Shown here: positions 43,797 to 52,175 of the stretch, piece after piece
Numbering within the stretch: the stretch's first letter is position 1
Layout: each line of letters starts with the position of its first letter
Assembly (NCBI RefSeq): GCF_018326285.1
Contig: NZ_AP023362.1
Span: forward strand, 3,844,001-3,908,000
Direction: 5' to 3'
DNA: 64,000 nt
Source: Mycolicibacterium sp. TY81
GTDB taxonomy: Bacteria > Actinomycetota > Actinomycetes > Mycobacteriales > Mycobacteriaceae
Program-made: the position numbers and the translations under genes
The notes under the pieces: generated by a model
What the model saw: only the letters and a program-made list of their open reading frames with translations
The model's database searches: none
Told to the model about the DNA's origin: nothing

Positions 43797-45437
43797 CTAG
43801 GGCTGCCCGCGGCGTACCGCATCCGGTGCCGGCAGCCGCCACTGCCGGCCCTGCTCGAGGTCGAAGCTCATGGGTTCGTAGCGCAGCATGCCCGAGCCCG
43901 GGTACGGGGTGTACTCGCCGAACCACACGTCGCCGTCCACGGCGTAGAGGTCGACGCGGATGAAATCCCAGTCGGCGCCGAGGACGCTCGCGATCTCCAG
44001 CATCTTGTCCAGTTCGACGGGTCGTTCCTCGGGGGCGACCGGGTGAATACGCCACCGCACGGGCAGCTGACGCCAGTCGGCGTCCAGAAAGGTGGTGGTC
44101 TGCTTCTCCGCGAACCGGCCCCGGTTCACCTGGATCAGCTCGACGCGGCCGTCGAAGACGAAGAACTTGTAGTCGACGGGCGCTTCGCCGTCCGGAGTCG
44201 GGATGCGTTCCTCGAGCAGCAACAGGGGGCGCGCTTTGCTGTAGCCCCACTCGCCGAGCTCCATGGGCGTTTCCTGGAACCAGCTCCTGGTCTGGTCCCG
44301 CAGGCGGGCCAGATCCAGCTGCGGGTCGGGGCCGAACAGCGCCTGGCCACTGCTGGCATTGGGCTTGAGCACCCAGGGCGGCAGCGACGCCAGGTCCGGT
44401 GCGTCGCGCAGATCGGTACCGGACCAGTACGTGGCGGGAATCCGGAGATCGGCGCCGGGATACGCCGCGCGCGCCATCTCCTTCATCCACATCTTGTCGC
44501 AGGCCCTGACGATCCGGTCCCGCCGATCGTGGAAGATGCGCCAGTTCACCTTCTCGTTGAAGGTCTCGGGCTCGTCGAAGTTGCCCCGCTTGCGGATCAT
44601 CAAGAGATAGAGGACGTGCCGCAGGAACCGGACCGGGATCAGCGCGAGCATCCGGCGCCGGACGGACATGAGCCATGCCGGCGTCGCGATGTATGTGAGC
44701 AGCGGCGGCACGGGTTCAGGCCTCGCTGGTGAGGTAACCGCCGCGGCGGAAGAACTCCGGTCCCCCGCGCGGACGAGCCGCTCGAGATCCTCGGCCGGCC
44801 AGCTCCAGTCGATGAGGCTGTCGCGCTCGGAGCGCTTGTGGAAGTAGGTCCGCTCGGCCTTGTCCTGCGGCCGCCACTGTGCGGTGCCGGCTTCCAGCGC
44901 GGTCAGCGCCTCGTCCAGCGCGCCGGGGATCAGGTCGATGCCACGCATCACCAGTTCGGTGCCGGTGTCGTCGGGCCCGATGGACAGCGAGCGCTGGACC
45001 AGGATGTCGCCGGCGTCGAGCTCGGCGTTCATGCGGTGAATGGTCAGGCCGATGTGCGATTCACCGCTGATCAGCGACCAGATGACCGGGGAGAAACCGG
45101 TGCCCTTCGGCAGCAGGGAGTCGTGCAGGTTCAGGGTGCCGTACGGCGGCAGGTCGTAGAGCTCGTCCGTCATCCGCGTGTACCAGCTGTTGACGACGAT
45201 GACGTCGGGTTCGGAGCGCTTGACCAGGTCGATGGTCTCGTGGTCGGCGCGCATGGTCAGGTGGACCGGGATGTCGTGTGCCTGGGCGAGTTCCTCGACG
45301 GAGTCCGAGAAGATCGCCTTGTACGACTCCGTGCTGGTCGGGTGCGTGACGACCATCGGCACGTCGTGTCCCAGATCGATCAGCGCCTGCAGCGTCTTGA
45401 CCCCCCACGTCTGGAAACCGAAGAAGACGACGCGCAT
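43797..45437 (-). CDS. Formyltransferase / TupA-like ATP-grasp fused reading frame (probable frameshift)
   Basis: One 546-codon frame. Residues 1-238 are a folate-dependent formyltransferase (MRVVFFGFQTWGVKTLQAL; the active-site region NSWYTRM, NLHDSLLPKGTGFSPVIWSLISGE, HRMNAELDAGDILVQ). This part resembles FxbA-type and methionyl-tRNA formyltransferases. Residues 243-546 are a TupA-like ATP-grasp (FNEKVNWRIFHDRRDRIVRACDKM, PPWVLKPNASSGQ, VDYKFFVFDGRVELIQVNRG, WDFIRVDLYAVDGDVWFGEYTPYPGSGM). The joint region (DRSSSAAAVTSPARPEP) has poor codon use. Adding one G to the five-G tract at 44762-44766 would give the formyltransferase its own ending (PEFFRRGGYLTSEA, stop 44716-44718) and let the ATP-grasp gene start at GTG 44711. 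An IdeR-like box lies upstream. Confidence 0.8.
   Translation of the reverse strand: MRVVFFGFQTWGVKTLQALIDLGHDVPMVVTHPTSTESYKAIFSDSVEELAQAHDIPVHLTMRADHETIDLVKRSEPDVIVVNSWYTRMTDELYDLPPYGTLNLHDSLLPKGTGFSPVIWSLISGESHIGLTIHRMNAELDAGDILVQRSLSIGPDDTGTELVMRGIDLIPGALDEALTALEAGTAQWRPQDKAERTYFHKRSERDSLIDWSWPAEDLERLVRAGDRSSSAAAVTSPARPEPVPPLLTYIATPAWLMSVRRRMLALIPVRFLRHVLYLLMIRKRGNFDEPETFNEKVNWRIFHDRRDRIVRACDKMWMKEMARAAYPGADLRIPATYWSGTDLRDAPDLASLPPWVLKPNASSGQALFGPDPQLDLARLRDQTRSWFQETPMELGEWGYSKARPLLLLEERIPTPDGEAPVDYKFFVFDGRVELIQVNRGRFAEKQTTTFLDADWRQLPVRWRIHPVAPEERPVELDKMLEIASVLGADWDFIRVDLYAVDGDVWFGEYTPYPGSGMLRYEPMSFDLEQGRQWRLPAPDAVRRGQP
44762..44766 (-). other. Five-G tract at the probable frame break
   Basis: The minus strand reads GCGCGGGGGACCGG. 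Reading the frame shifted by one after this tract gives codons with almost all G or C in third position up to a stop at 44716-44718, whereas the annotated frame in the same stretch is low in third-position G+C. A tract of six Gs would separate two genes with near-overlapping stop and start. Confidence 0.7.
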
Positions 45438-45508
45438 GCCAAGACCTCACTAAGTCAGATTCTGCTGGCGTGTGAAGAGTTGTTCACCCACCGTTAAACA
45501 AGATCAAC

Positions 45509-45527
45509 TTAGCTAAGTCTTGCCTAA
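45509..45527. promoter_or_regulatory. Candidate IdeR iron box upstream of the formyltransferase
   Basis: On the minus strand TTAGGCAAGACTTAGCTAA matches the 19-bp IdeR consensus TTAGGTTAGGCTAACCTAA at 14 positions, with both ends conserved. It lies 72 bp before the ATG. IdeR represses siderophore genes under iron sufficiency; the formyltransferase fxbA of exochelin synthesis is known to be IdeR-regulated in M. smegmatis. Confidence 0.55.
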
Positions 45528-45565
45528 GTTTGTTGCCTACCCCTCCCAGGTAGTTCACAGTCTCG

Positions 45566-46003
45566 TCAGCGCGGAACCGTGACCAGGACAAACGCGGCCA
45601 GCAACAGCGCCACCCGCACCCAGTGCAGCCGGTCCCAGCGGTGAGCGAGTTCCCGGCTTGTCGGCGCCTCGCCAGGGCCGGTACCCGCCCACGCCGCGAC
45701 ACGGTTGTTGATCGGCACCAGCGTGGTGAGCGTCAGGGCCATCACCACGCCCATCACCGCGACGGCGGCGATGGGGAGTGGCGCCGGCACGAGCACGGCA
45801 TCGCCGACCAGCAGCACCGCCGCGGCGATGTACCAGAACGGCATCACCGTCCCGAGGAGCCTGCTGCCCGTCGCGCGCGCCTGGCGGTACGCGTCGTCGG
45901 GCAGCCGTTCCAGGATCGGATTGGTGAACGCGGCGACGCCGAACTCCACGCCGACGAGCGTGCCGACGACGATCACGGTGAGAACTTGCGCGATGTGCTC
46001 CAT
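45566..46003 (-). CDS. DUF1772-type membrane protein
   Basis: A 145-aa integral membrane protein of unknown function with four hydrophobic helices (VLTVIVVGTLVGVEFGVAAFTNP; PFWYIAAAVLLVGDAVLV; IAAVAVMGVVMALTLTTLVPINNRVA; RVALLLAAFVLVTVP). The PINNRV motif and the WDRLHWVRV segment are typical of DUF1772 (anthrone-oxygenase-like) proteins. The ATG at 46003 is chosen over an upstream start whose extra 12 residues run into the operator. It is divergent from the HxlR regulator with a shared palindrome, so it is probably the regulated target. Confidence 0.82.
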   Translation of the reverse strand: MEHIAQVLTVIVVGTLVGVEFGVAAFTNPILERLPDDAYRQARATGSRLLGTVMPFWYIAAAVLLVGDAVLVPAPLPIAAVAVMGVVMALTLTTLVPINNRVAAWAGTGPGEAPTSRELAHRWDRLHWVRVALLLAAFVLVTVPR

Positions 46004-46041
46004 GACATCGAGCCTGTTCACTACACTGACAAAAAACAAGG

Positions 46042-46061
46042 TACTGACAAATTAGTCAGTA
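46042..46061. promoter_or_regulatory. Candidate HxlR operator
   Basis: TACTGAC-AAATTA-GTCAGTA is a perfect 7-bp inverted repeat, 22 bp before the HxlR start and 38 bp before the divergent DUF1772 start. An extra half-site CACTGAC lies at 46024-46030. Confidence 0.65.
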
Positions 46062-46083
46062 GAGGCGACGACGGGAGTGCATC

Positions 46084-46512
46084 GTGGCGGTGTCGAAGAA
46101 GGAAGTCGGTGAGTGCCCGATCGACGCCGCCCTGTCGGTGGTCGACGGCCGCTGGAAGGGCACCATTCTGTGGCGGCTCACGGACGGGCCGATGCGCACC
46201 GCAGAGCTCCGCCGCAGCATTCCCGGCATCACCGAGCGCATGCTCATCCGGCACCTGCACGAGCTCGTAGCCGACGGCATCATCGACCGGCACGACGCCG
46301 GCACGGTGCCGCCGTGCGTGCACTACTCGATCTCGCAGTACGGCAAGACGCTGGGCCCGGTGTTGTGGGCGCTGTGCGACTGGGGCCGAAAGCACATGGA
46401 GCGCAACGCTTCTCAGGCCCGCCACAACGCCGCGGCGCCGACGAGCCCGGCATCGCCGCCGAGTTCGGCGGGCACCACCCGCAGGCCGCGCAGGAAGCTC
46501 AATCCGGCGTAG
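46084..46512 (+). CDS. HxlR-family winged-helix regulator
   Basis: A DNA-binding repressor/sensor of the HxlR (MarR-like) family. Core at residues about 8-105: GECPIDAALSVVDGRWKGTILWRLTDGPMRTAELRRSIPGITERMLIRHLHELVADGIIDRHDAGTVPPCVHYSISQYGKTLGPVLWALCDWG, including the Cys11 that can sense redox or aldehydes in relatives. GTG at 46084 has GGGAG 6 nt upstream. Residues after about 110 are low-complexity (AAAPTSPASPPSSAGTTRRPRR) and lie antisense to the ROK gene, suggesting loss of the original stop. Confidence 0.85.
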   Translation: MAVSKKEVGECPIDAALSVVDGRWKGTILWRLTDGPMRTAELRRSIPGITERMLIRHLHELVADGIIDRHDAGTVPPCVHYSISQYGKTLGPVLWALCDWGRKHMERNASQARHNAAAPTSPASPPSSAGTTRRPRRKLNPA

Positions 46513-47321
46513 CGCGGCAGCGCCGCCCGCAACGGGCCGAACAGCACCTCCCCCGCATTCGCCACGCCGCCGCCGATCACCACCAGGTCCAGGTCGCAGA
46601 CGGCGGCCGCCGACGCGATGGCGACGGCGATCGCCTCGGCACCACGCGAGAATGCCTGCACCGCAATCGGATTCCCGCGCCCGGCGGCCTCGGCGAGTGC
46701 CTTCGCATCAGCGTCCGGCGGGGCGTCCCAGCCGTGCTCGTGCGCCCACCGCGCCAGGTGCGGACCCGAGGCCACCGCCTCCACGCAGCCCTGACCGCCG
46801 CAGGCGCAGCGCGGTCCGTCGGGGTCGACGACGACGTGGCCGATGTGACCGGCATTTCCGGTGCGGCCGAGGTACGGCGCACCGCCCTGCACCAGTCCGC
46901 CGCCGATACCGGTGGACACCACCATGCCGAGCAGGAACTGCGCCCCCTGCCCGGCCCCGCGCCAGTGCTCGCCCATGGCCAGGCAGACGACGTCGCCGGC
47001 CAGCCGCACCGGCAGGCCGGTGCGCTCGGCGAGCCGCTGAATCAACGGAAACTGGCGCCAGGCAACGACATTGAGCGGGCTGACCGTGCCCGCGACCACA
47101 TCGATGGGGCCGGCGCAGCCGACGCCCACGGCGCGCACCGGCCGCCCGGCAGCGGCGGCGAGAGCGTTCCCGATCAACACGTCGACCGTCGCCCACACCT
47201 GCTCGCTGTCGGCGTGCGGGGTGGGGAGCTGCTCGCGGTGCACGAGCGCGCCGTCGGGGTCGACGAGGGCCGCGGCGATCTTCGTGCCACCGATGTCGAG
47301 GGCGAGGGTCAGGTCGGACAT
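46413..47321 (-). CDS. ROK-family sugar kinase
   Basis: A 302-aa cytosolic hexokinase-like kinase (glucokinase or N-acyl-hexosamine kinase type). ATP-binding DIGGTKIAAALVDPDG; substrate-binding loop GTGIGGGLV appears as STGIGGGLVQGG; zinc-binding ROK motif HIGHVVVDPDGPRCACGGQGCVEAVASG with its Cys residues; VIGGGVANAGEVLF near the C-terminus. It corresponds to the sugar kinase Rv0650 in the same setting. It is likely cotranscribed downstream of the alpha-mannosidase and the small gene, and its 3' end overlaps HxlR by 100 bp in antiparallel. Confidence 0.92.
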   Translation of the reverse strand: MSDLTLALDIGGTKIAAALVDPDGALVHREQLPTPHADSEQVWATVDVLIGNALAAAAGRPVRAVGVGCAGPIDVVAGTVSPLNVVAWRQFPLIQRLAERTGLPVRLAGDVVCLAMGEHWRGAGQGAQFLLGMVVSTGIGGGLVQGGAPYLGRTGNAGHIGHVVVDPDGPRCACGGQGCVEAVASGPHLARWAHEHGWDAPPDADAKALAEAAGRGNPIAVQAFSRGAEAIAVAIASAAAVCDLDLVVIGGGVANAGEVLFGPLRAALPRYAGLSFLRGLRVVPAELGGDAGLVGAAALWRA

Positions 47322-47330
47322 CGTGCGCTT

Positions 47331-47942
47331 TCAGTGCCGGTGGACGTGGTCGGGCTGACGCGGGTCGCCGGGATGTTCGTAGCCGGGCGCCAGATGCACC
47401 GACTCGGCTCGGCGGGCGTCGAGCCAGTGCCGGAAGGCCCGCCGGCGCGCCGAACCCAGCAGGTGCGCGGTGATCTGTGACCGCACCTCGTCCAGCGCGG
47501 GGGCGACGGTCGGCGCGGTGGACCAGCCACCGGGACCGGGTACCGGCGGCGCGAACCGCAGCGGGTTGCGCGCGTGATAGCTCTCGACCTCCGCGTCGGG
47601 GATCCGCACCGCGGCGGTCACCCGAACGAACAGCGCCCGTGCCAGCGGCTGTTCGAGCGCGGCCGCGGCGATACTGCCGAGCTCCATGCGGGCTGCCGCG
47701 TCGGGCAGCAGGTCGGTTTCGGTGGGCGCGTCCCTGTCGCTGACCCCGAGTTCGCCGGCCGCCACGCGCACCACCTCGTCGGTGACGAGCAGCTGAGCCA
47801 GCCAGCGCCGCAGCTGCCGGCCCTCACTGGTCCCGGGCGCCGGCAGCGACGAGGCTAATATGCTTGCCCGCAAACGTGTTTCGCGTTCGTCGAGTGCGGT
47901 TACGGGTATCTCCCGTCCAGCGACGGTGGCGATGCGGTTCAT
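47331..47942 (-). CDS. Hypothetical protein between mannosidase and ROK genes (SurA-N/parvulin-associated-like)
   Basis: A 203-aa protein without TM segments. It has helical regions (TALDERETRLRASILASSLPAPG, EGRQLRRWLAQLLVTDEVVRVAAGELGVSD) and a segment VRIPDAEVESYHARNPLRFAPP that resembles the start of parvulin-associated domains, but no catalytic parvulin region is seen. The ATG overlaps the mannosidase stop (ATGA) and the gene is 9 bp from the ROK gene, so the three form one operon. Its place matches M. tuberculosis Rv0649 but it does not look like the FabD-type protein annotated there. Function unknown. Confidence 0.75.
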   Translation of the reverse strand: MNRIATVAGREIPVTALDERETRLRASILASSLPAPGTSEGRQLRRWLAQLLVTDEVVRVAAGELGVSDRDAPTETDLLPDAAARMELGSIAAAALEQPLARALFVRVTAAVRIPDAEVESYHARNPLRFAPPVPGPGGWSTAPTVAPALDEVRSQITAHLLGSARRRAFRHWLDARRAESVHLAPGYEHPGDPRQPDHVHRH

Positions 47943-50900
47943 CGGACCCGCACCGATACCGCCGGTGTGTAGAGCACCCGGCCGGCCGCGGCGATCCGGA
48001 TCAGCGCCCACCACTGTCCGGGCTCGACCCACGACGGTGGCGCGACGTCGAAGTCGAATGCGACGGTGCCGCCGGCCGGCACATCGGCGCCGAGTACGGC
48101 CGGCCCCAACCATTCCCAGGTGCCCCACGGACTGATGAGGTGTGCCTCCAAGCTCAGCGGCGCACCCGCGGCCGAGCCGACGACGACGCTCAGATCGCCG
48201 TGTTGCCCGGCGACGACGTCGACCGGTTGGGGTTCCTCGACCAGCCGCAGCAGCGGGGCGTCGCCGGGTTCGCCGACGGTGACGACACAGACGTCCTCGA
48301 CCATCTGACGCCAGGCGGCCGGAACCTGATGATGCTTGTCGCCGCCGGTCACCGCCAGCTCGACCCGCACCGGATACCGGCCGGCGGGGGCGTCGGCCGG
48401 AAGGTCCAGCTGCACTTCGGTTTCCAGATAGCCGCCGGGCGGCAGCACGAAGGGCAGTTCGTCCGGGGTGGCCGACCAGCCGTCGGGGCACAGCACGCGG
48501 ACCCGGCCGTGGAGCGTGGCGTCGGTGCAGTCGCTGGCGGCGGTGACGCGCAACGACACGGGGACGCCCGGCGCGCCGGCGGCTTCGGTGGGGTGCACAT
48601 GAGCGACCGCGGGCAGTCCGCCCAACGGTGCGGGGCCGCGGTTGTGCAGCCAGTACCGGGCGTAAACCGGTTGGGCGACTTCGGCATCCGGCGCCAGGGT
48701 GGCGTGGTCGCCGTTGAGCACGTGCGGCAGGTCGAGCCGGGCCCGCACGGTGGCGATCTCGAAACCGTGCAGCCGCAGGTCTTTTCTGCCGGCGATCGGC
48801 TGTTCGAGCAGGTCGAGTCGTTCGACGTCCTCGAGGTGCCGTAGGCCAGAGGTGACGTCGACCTCGGTCGGCCGTCCCGAGGTCTGGACCAGGCGCAGGG
48901 TGATGCCCGCGCTCGGGTCGACGGGCGCGCTGCTGCCCGCCGCGATCGGGTTGCCGGTGGCCTTCAGCGCGGCCAGCGTCACCTCGGATGCGGGTTCGAC
49001 GCCCAACAGTGAACCGGTACAAGGCAATCCGCCGGCCACCGCGGGATGGTCGGTGCGCACCGCGAGCAGCGGCTGGGAGTATTCGGCGCTGCGGCCCGGG
49101 ATGCCCGCGGCGCGCCAGTCGCCGTCGCCGGCCGCGATGGCGTAGTCGAAGGTGTGGGTCCAGTGCTGGAGCTGGAAGTTCGACCCGTCGGGTGCGGTGC
49201 GGCGCGGCGGGTCGATCCAGGTGCCCGAGGGCCAGCCGGTGCACGACCGCAGCAACGAGGTGTGCAGGACGCCGTCCGGTTCGACGGCGAAACCCGGTAC
49301 GCCGCGGTTCAGCAGCGCCACACTGCGGGCCTCGAAGGGCCCGATGCCGGCCGCGGCTTCCTGCTCGACGGTGATCTCGGTGGTCGCGAGGGCGGCGATC
49401 AGCTCGTCGATGGCGCCGGGTCCGGCGACGATCAGCACCGGCAGCGCCCGTACCCCTGTCAGGTCGGCGCCGGGAATCCACCGCTGCACCAGGTCAGCGT
49501 CGGCGGGCACCCAGAGCCGCGCGTTCCCGGCCGTCAGGCGGTGCCGCAGTTCGGCGCCGTAGCGGGGCTCGGCTGCCGCCAATACCGCTGCGGTGAAAGC
49601 GTTCTCGTCGGGGCCGCCGAGCGCGATGCGGGCGTCGGGCAGGTTGGAGTCGACGGCGAGGTCGCCGTAGCGCGGCTTGCCGGCGCTGCTGCAGGTGGCC
49701 GTCACCCCCGCGCGCACCAGCGCCACCATCAGGTCGCGGGTGGGCGACTGTGGGTCGGCGGCGTCCGGCGCGACGACCTCGGCGACCGACACCGCCCGCA
49801 CGCTCTCGCCGTGCGCGTCGCGGACCCGGACCCGCACCGCCGAGGACAGCCCGAACCACCCGTAGGCGGGGTTGTCCAAGGTGTAGGGGTGCTCGGCGGT
49901 GTCGACCGCGTCGTGCGAATCCCGTTGGTGCAGCAGCCCGAAGCCGCGGCCGATCACCGCGTCGCCGACCTCGCTGACCGGCATCGCACCCGGCACCGGA
50001 CAGGGCCAGCGCAGGCGCAACAGCTTGTCGGCGCCGGTGAACTCATCGACCACGGTGCGGCAGTCCACGCGGTCCACGCCGTGCCACAGCGTGATGGTCT
50101 GGGTGTACCGCAGCACGTCACCGATGCGCCCGGTGACCACCAACCGCTCCCCCAGCGCGCTGCGGTAGGCCTGCACCGACTCGGCGGCGTGCTCGGCGGA
50201 GCCCACCACCGGCCCCTTGGGCAACAGGTGCCAGGGCCCTTCGTGTTCGGTCGGATGCGCGGAATGCTCGTCGTAGACGGCGATCTCGTTGCCGACCCGG
50301 CCCGCGCCGATCAGCTCGACGCCCGCGCGCACCAGCGACGACACCGCGCCGCCGCGGTCGGGGTCGACCGTGCAGCGGTAGCGATCGTTGCCGATGCTGG
50401 TGCCGGACATCGGTTCCCAGGACGCGGGCGCCCACGCGGACTGCGTCGCGGCGTCGCCGAGCGTGTATCCCCGCCACCCGAGCGACGGCACGTCGTGGGC
50501 CGGCCACGTGACGGTGTGGCCGTCATCTTCGATCAGGACCGGGAGCGGCGTGCCGTCCACGTCGAGTACCGGCCCGTCCAGCGGTTCGTCGAGGTGGACG
50601 GTGACGATGTCGGTTCGGCTGTGCGCCAAGGGGTTCCACACCACGATGTCGCCGTCGACGGCCCGCGACAGCAGCGCCAACGCGTTGTCGCGGGCGGTCC
50701 GGCCGAGTTCCCAGGCGTCGCGCCAGCCGGTGAGCAGGTCGAGGTACACCTGGTCGGATTCGGAGCCGGTGATGGCGTCGTGGTGTGCGCCGTAGGCCAG
50801 TTGTACCCAGGCCTTGGCCAGGGCGGCTTGCGGATACGTAGCGCCGGTCAGCAGTCCGGCGAACACCGCGAACCGTTCGGCTTCCAGCACGACGTTCTCG

Positions 50901-52150
50901 GCGGCCCGGTTGGCCTGCTTGGTGTCGATGTACGACACGTCCTTACCGGTGTAGATCGGGTTCATGTCCCTGGTCTGCGGCGACGGCTGGGTGCCACCGG
51001 CCTCGAGTTCGGCCCGCACGGCGGCGAAGAACTCCCGCGGCAGCGCACACACGAAGCGGGGCCACGTGTAGCGGGCCGCCCAGTCGCGGTGAATCTCGGT
51101 CACCCACTTGTTCGGCGGGGTGTAGTCGGTGCCCACCGGCAGGAGCACATTGCGGGTCAGCGCAACCTTTTTCAGCTTGGCGAACGTGGCGTAGGTGGCG
51201 TCTTCGGCTTCTTGCAGCGATGCCGACGAGTCCATCCACCAGCCGGCCGCGTAATGCGCGGGCATGTAGTGGGTCAGCAGCCCGCGGCCCGACGGTGCGA
51301 TCCAGTCGAATTCGCTGGCGAACTGCATGCGCTCGGGGTCGCCGTCGCGGTGCATCGGGCCCCACTGGTGATGCGGGCCGCGCGCCCATGAACTGGAGGT
51401 CAGGCCGGCGTCGGCGGCCATGCCCGGGAACTGCGGGTCGTGGCCGAACACGTCGAGCTGCCAGGCCGTCGCCGGGGCGGCGCCCATCACGTCACGCTGG
51501 AAACCGATGCCGTGCACGAAGTTCCGGATCGCAGTCTCGGGACTGGTCAGGTTGGTGTTCGGCTCGTTGTAGGTGCCGCCCATGATCTCGACGCGGCCCT
51601 CGGCGAGCAGCGCCCGCAGCTGGGCACGCTGCTCCGGATGGGTGTCCCAGTAGGGCTTGAGGTAGTCGACCTCGGCGAGTACGAACTTGTATTCGGGTTC
51701 GCGCCTTGCCATTTCGAGGTGCGCCGTGACCAGCTCGAAGCCGTTGGTCTGCCGGCACCGGCCGGGCGGGTCCTCGGTCCAGACGCTGGTGTAGGCGGCC
51801 TGGGTGTTCCACCACACCGGGTCGTAGTGGAAGTGGCTGATCATGTGCATGGTCCAGCCGGGCTCGGCGACGACGAACTCGAACGGCGTCTGCTCGCCGC
51901 CGATCTCGAGGCGCGCGGCCCGCACCTGGCCCGGCCGGCCGTCCTGGACGACCACCGGAATCTCCACGGTGCCGGCGCCGGGCTGCGCCACCGCCTGGCC
52001 ACTGAGCCCGTCGCCGCCGACCCGGACCTCGGCGGCGTCGGCGCAGTCGGTGTAGTCCAGCCGGACGATCTGCCGCGGTTCGTCGGCCGGGCCGACGAAC
52101 AACTCGGTGGAAACTACCGCCGTCACCTGCAGGAGTCGTCCCGTCGACAC
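47939..52150 (-). CDS. GH38 alpha-mannosidase
   Basis: A retaining alpha-mannosidase of glycoside hydrolase family 38, about 1403 aa, corresponding to Rv0648. N-terminal catalytic barrel: HFHYDPVWWNTQ (His and Asp metal ligands, residues 106-116) and the nucleophile Asp233 in WQLDVFGHDPQFPG. The middle and C-terminal beta-sandwich domains follow. No signal peptide is seen, so it is probably cytosolic and acts on mannosylated glycans or turnover products. GTG at 52150; GTG at 52126 (VTAVVSTELF) is a near-equal option. It is the lead gene of mannosidase-hypothetical-ROK, downstream of WYL. Confidence 0.92.
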   Translation of the reverse strand: MSTGRLLQVTAVVSTELFVGPADEPRQIVRLDYTDCADAAEVRVGGDGLSGQAVAQPGAGTVEIPVVVQDGRPGQVRAARLEIGGEQTPFEFVVAEPGWTMHMISHFHYDPVWWNTQAAYTSVWTEDPPGRCRQTNGFELVTAHLEMARREPEYKFVLAEVDYLKPYWDTHPEQRAQLRALLAEGRVEIMGGTYNEPNTNLTSPETAIRNFVHGIGFQRDVMGAAPATAWQLDVFGHDPQFPGMAADAGLTSSSWARGPHHQWGPMHRDGDPERMQFASEFDWIAPSGRGLLTHYMPAHYAAGWWMDSSASLQEAEDATYATFAKLKKVALTRNVLLPVGTDYTPPNKWVTEIHRDWAARYTWPRFVCALPREFFAAVRAELEAGGTQPSPQTRDMNPIYTGKDVSYIDTKQANRAAENVVLEAERFAVFAGLLTGATYPQAALAKAWVQLAYGAHHDAITGSESDQVYLDLLTGWRDAWELGRTARDNALALLSRAVDGDIVVWNPLAHSRTDIVTVHLDEPLDGPVLDVDGTPLPVLIEDDGHTVTWPAHDVPSLGWRGYTLGDAATQSAWAPASWEPMSGTSIGNDRYRCTVDPDRGGAVSSLVRAGVELIGAGRVGNEIAVYDEHSAHPTEHEGPWHLLPKGPVVGSAEHAAESVQAYRSALGERLVVTGRIGDVLRYTQTITLWHGVDRVDCRTVVDEFTGADKLLRLRWPCPVPGAMPVSEVGDAVIGRGFGLLHQRDSHDAVDTAEHPYTLDNPAYGWFGLSSAVRVRVRDAHGESVRAVSVAEVVAPDAADPQSPTRDLMVALVRAGVTATCSSAGKPRYGDLAVDSNLPDARIALGGPDENAFTAAVLAAAEPRYGAELRHRLTAGNARLWVPADADLVQRWIPGADLTGVRALPVLIVAGPGAIDELIAALATTEITVEQEAAAGIGPFEARSVALLNRGVPGFAVEPDGVLHTSLLRSCTGWPSGTWIDPPRRTAPDGSNFQLQHWTHTFDYAIAAGDGDWRAAGIPGRSAEYSQPLLAVRTDHPAVAGGLPCTGSLLGVEPASEVTLAALKATGNPIAAGSSAPVDPSAGITLRLVQTSGRPTEVDVTSGLRHLEDVERLDLLEQPIAGRKDLRLHGFEIATVRARLDLPHVLNGDHATLAPDAEVAQPVYARYWLHNRGPAPLGGLPAVAHVHPTEAAGAPGVPVSLRVTAASDCTDATLHGRVRVLCPDGWSATPDELPFVLPPGGYLETEVQLDLPADAPAGRYPVRVELAVTGGDKHHQVPAAWRQMVEDVCVVTVGEPGDAPLLRLVEEPQPVDVVAGQHGDLSVVVGSAAGAPLSLEAHLISPWGTWEWLGPAVLGADVPAGGTVAFDFDVAPPSWVEPGQWWALIRIAAAGRVLYTPAVSVRVR

Positions 52151-52175
52151 CCCTGCACCATACGGCGCAGCGTCG

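Noticed and set aside
47331..49481. 716-codon minus frame across the mannosidase end and the small gene
   Set aside because: Only its last 203 codons, from ATG 47942, look like a protein; the rest is an Arg-rich shadow of the mannosidase.
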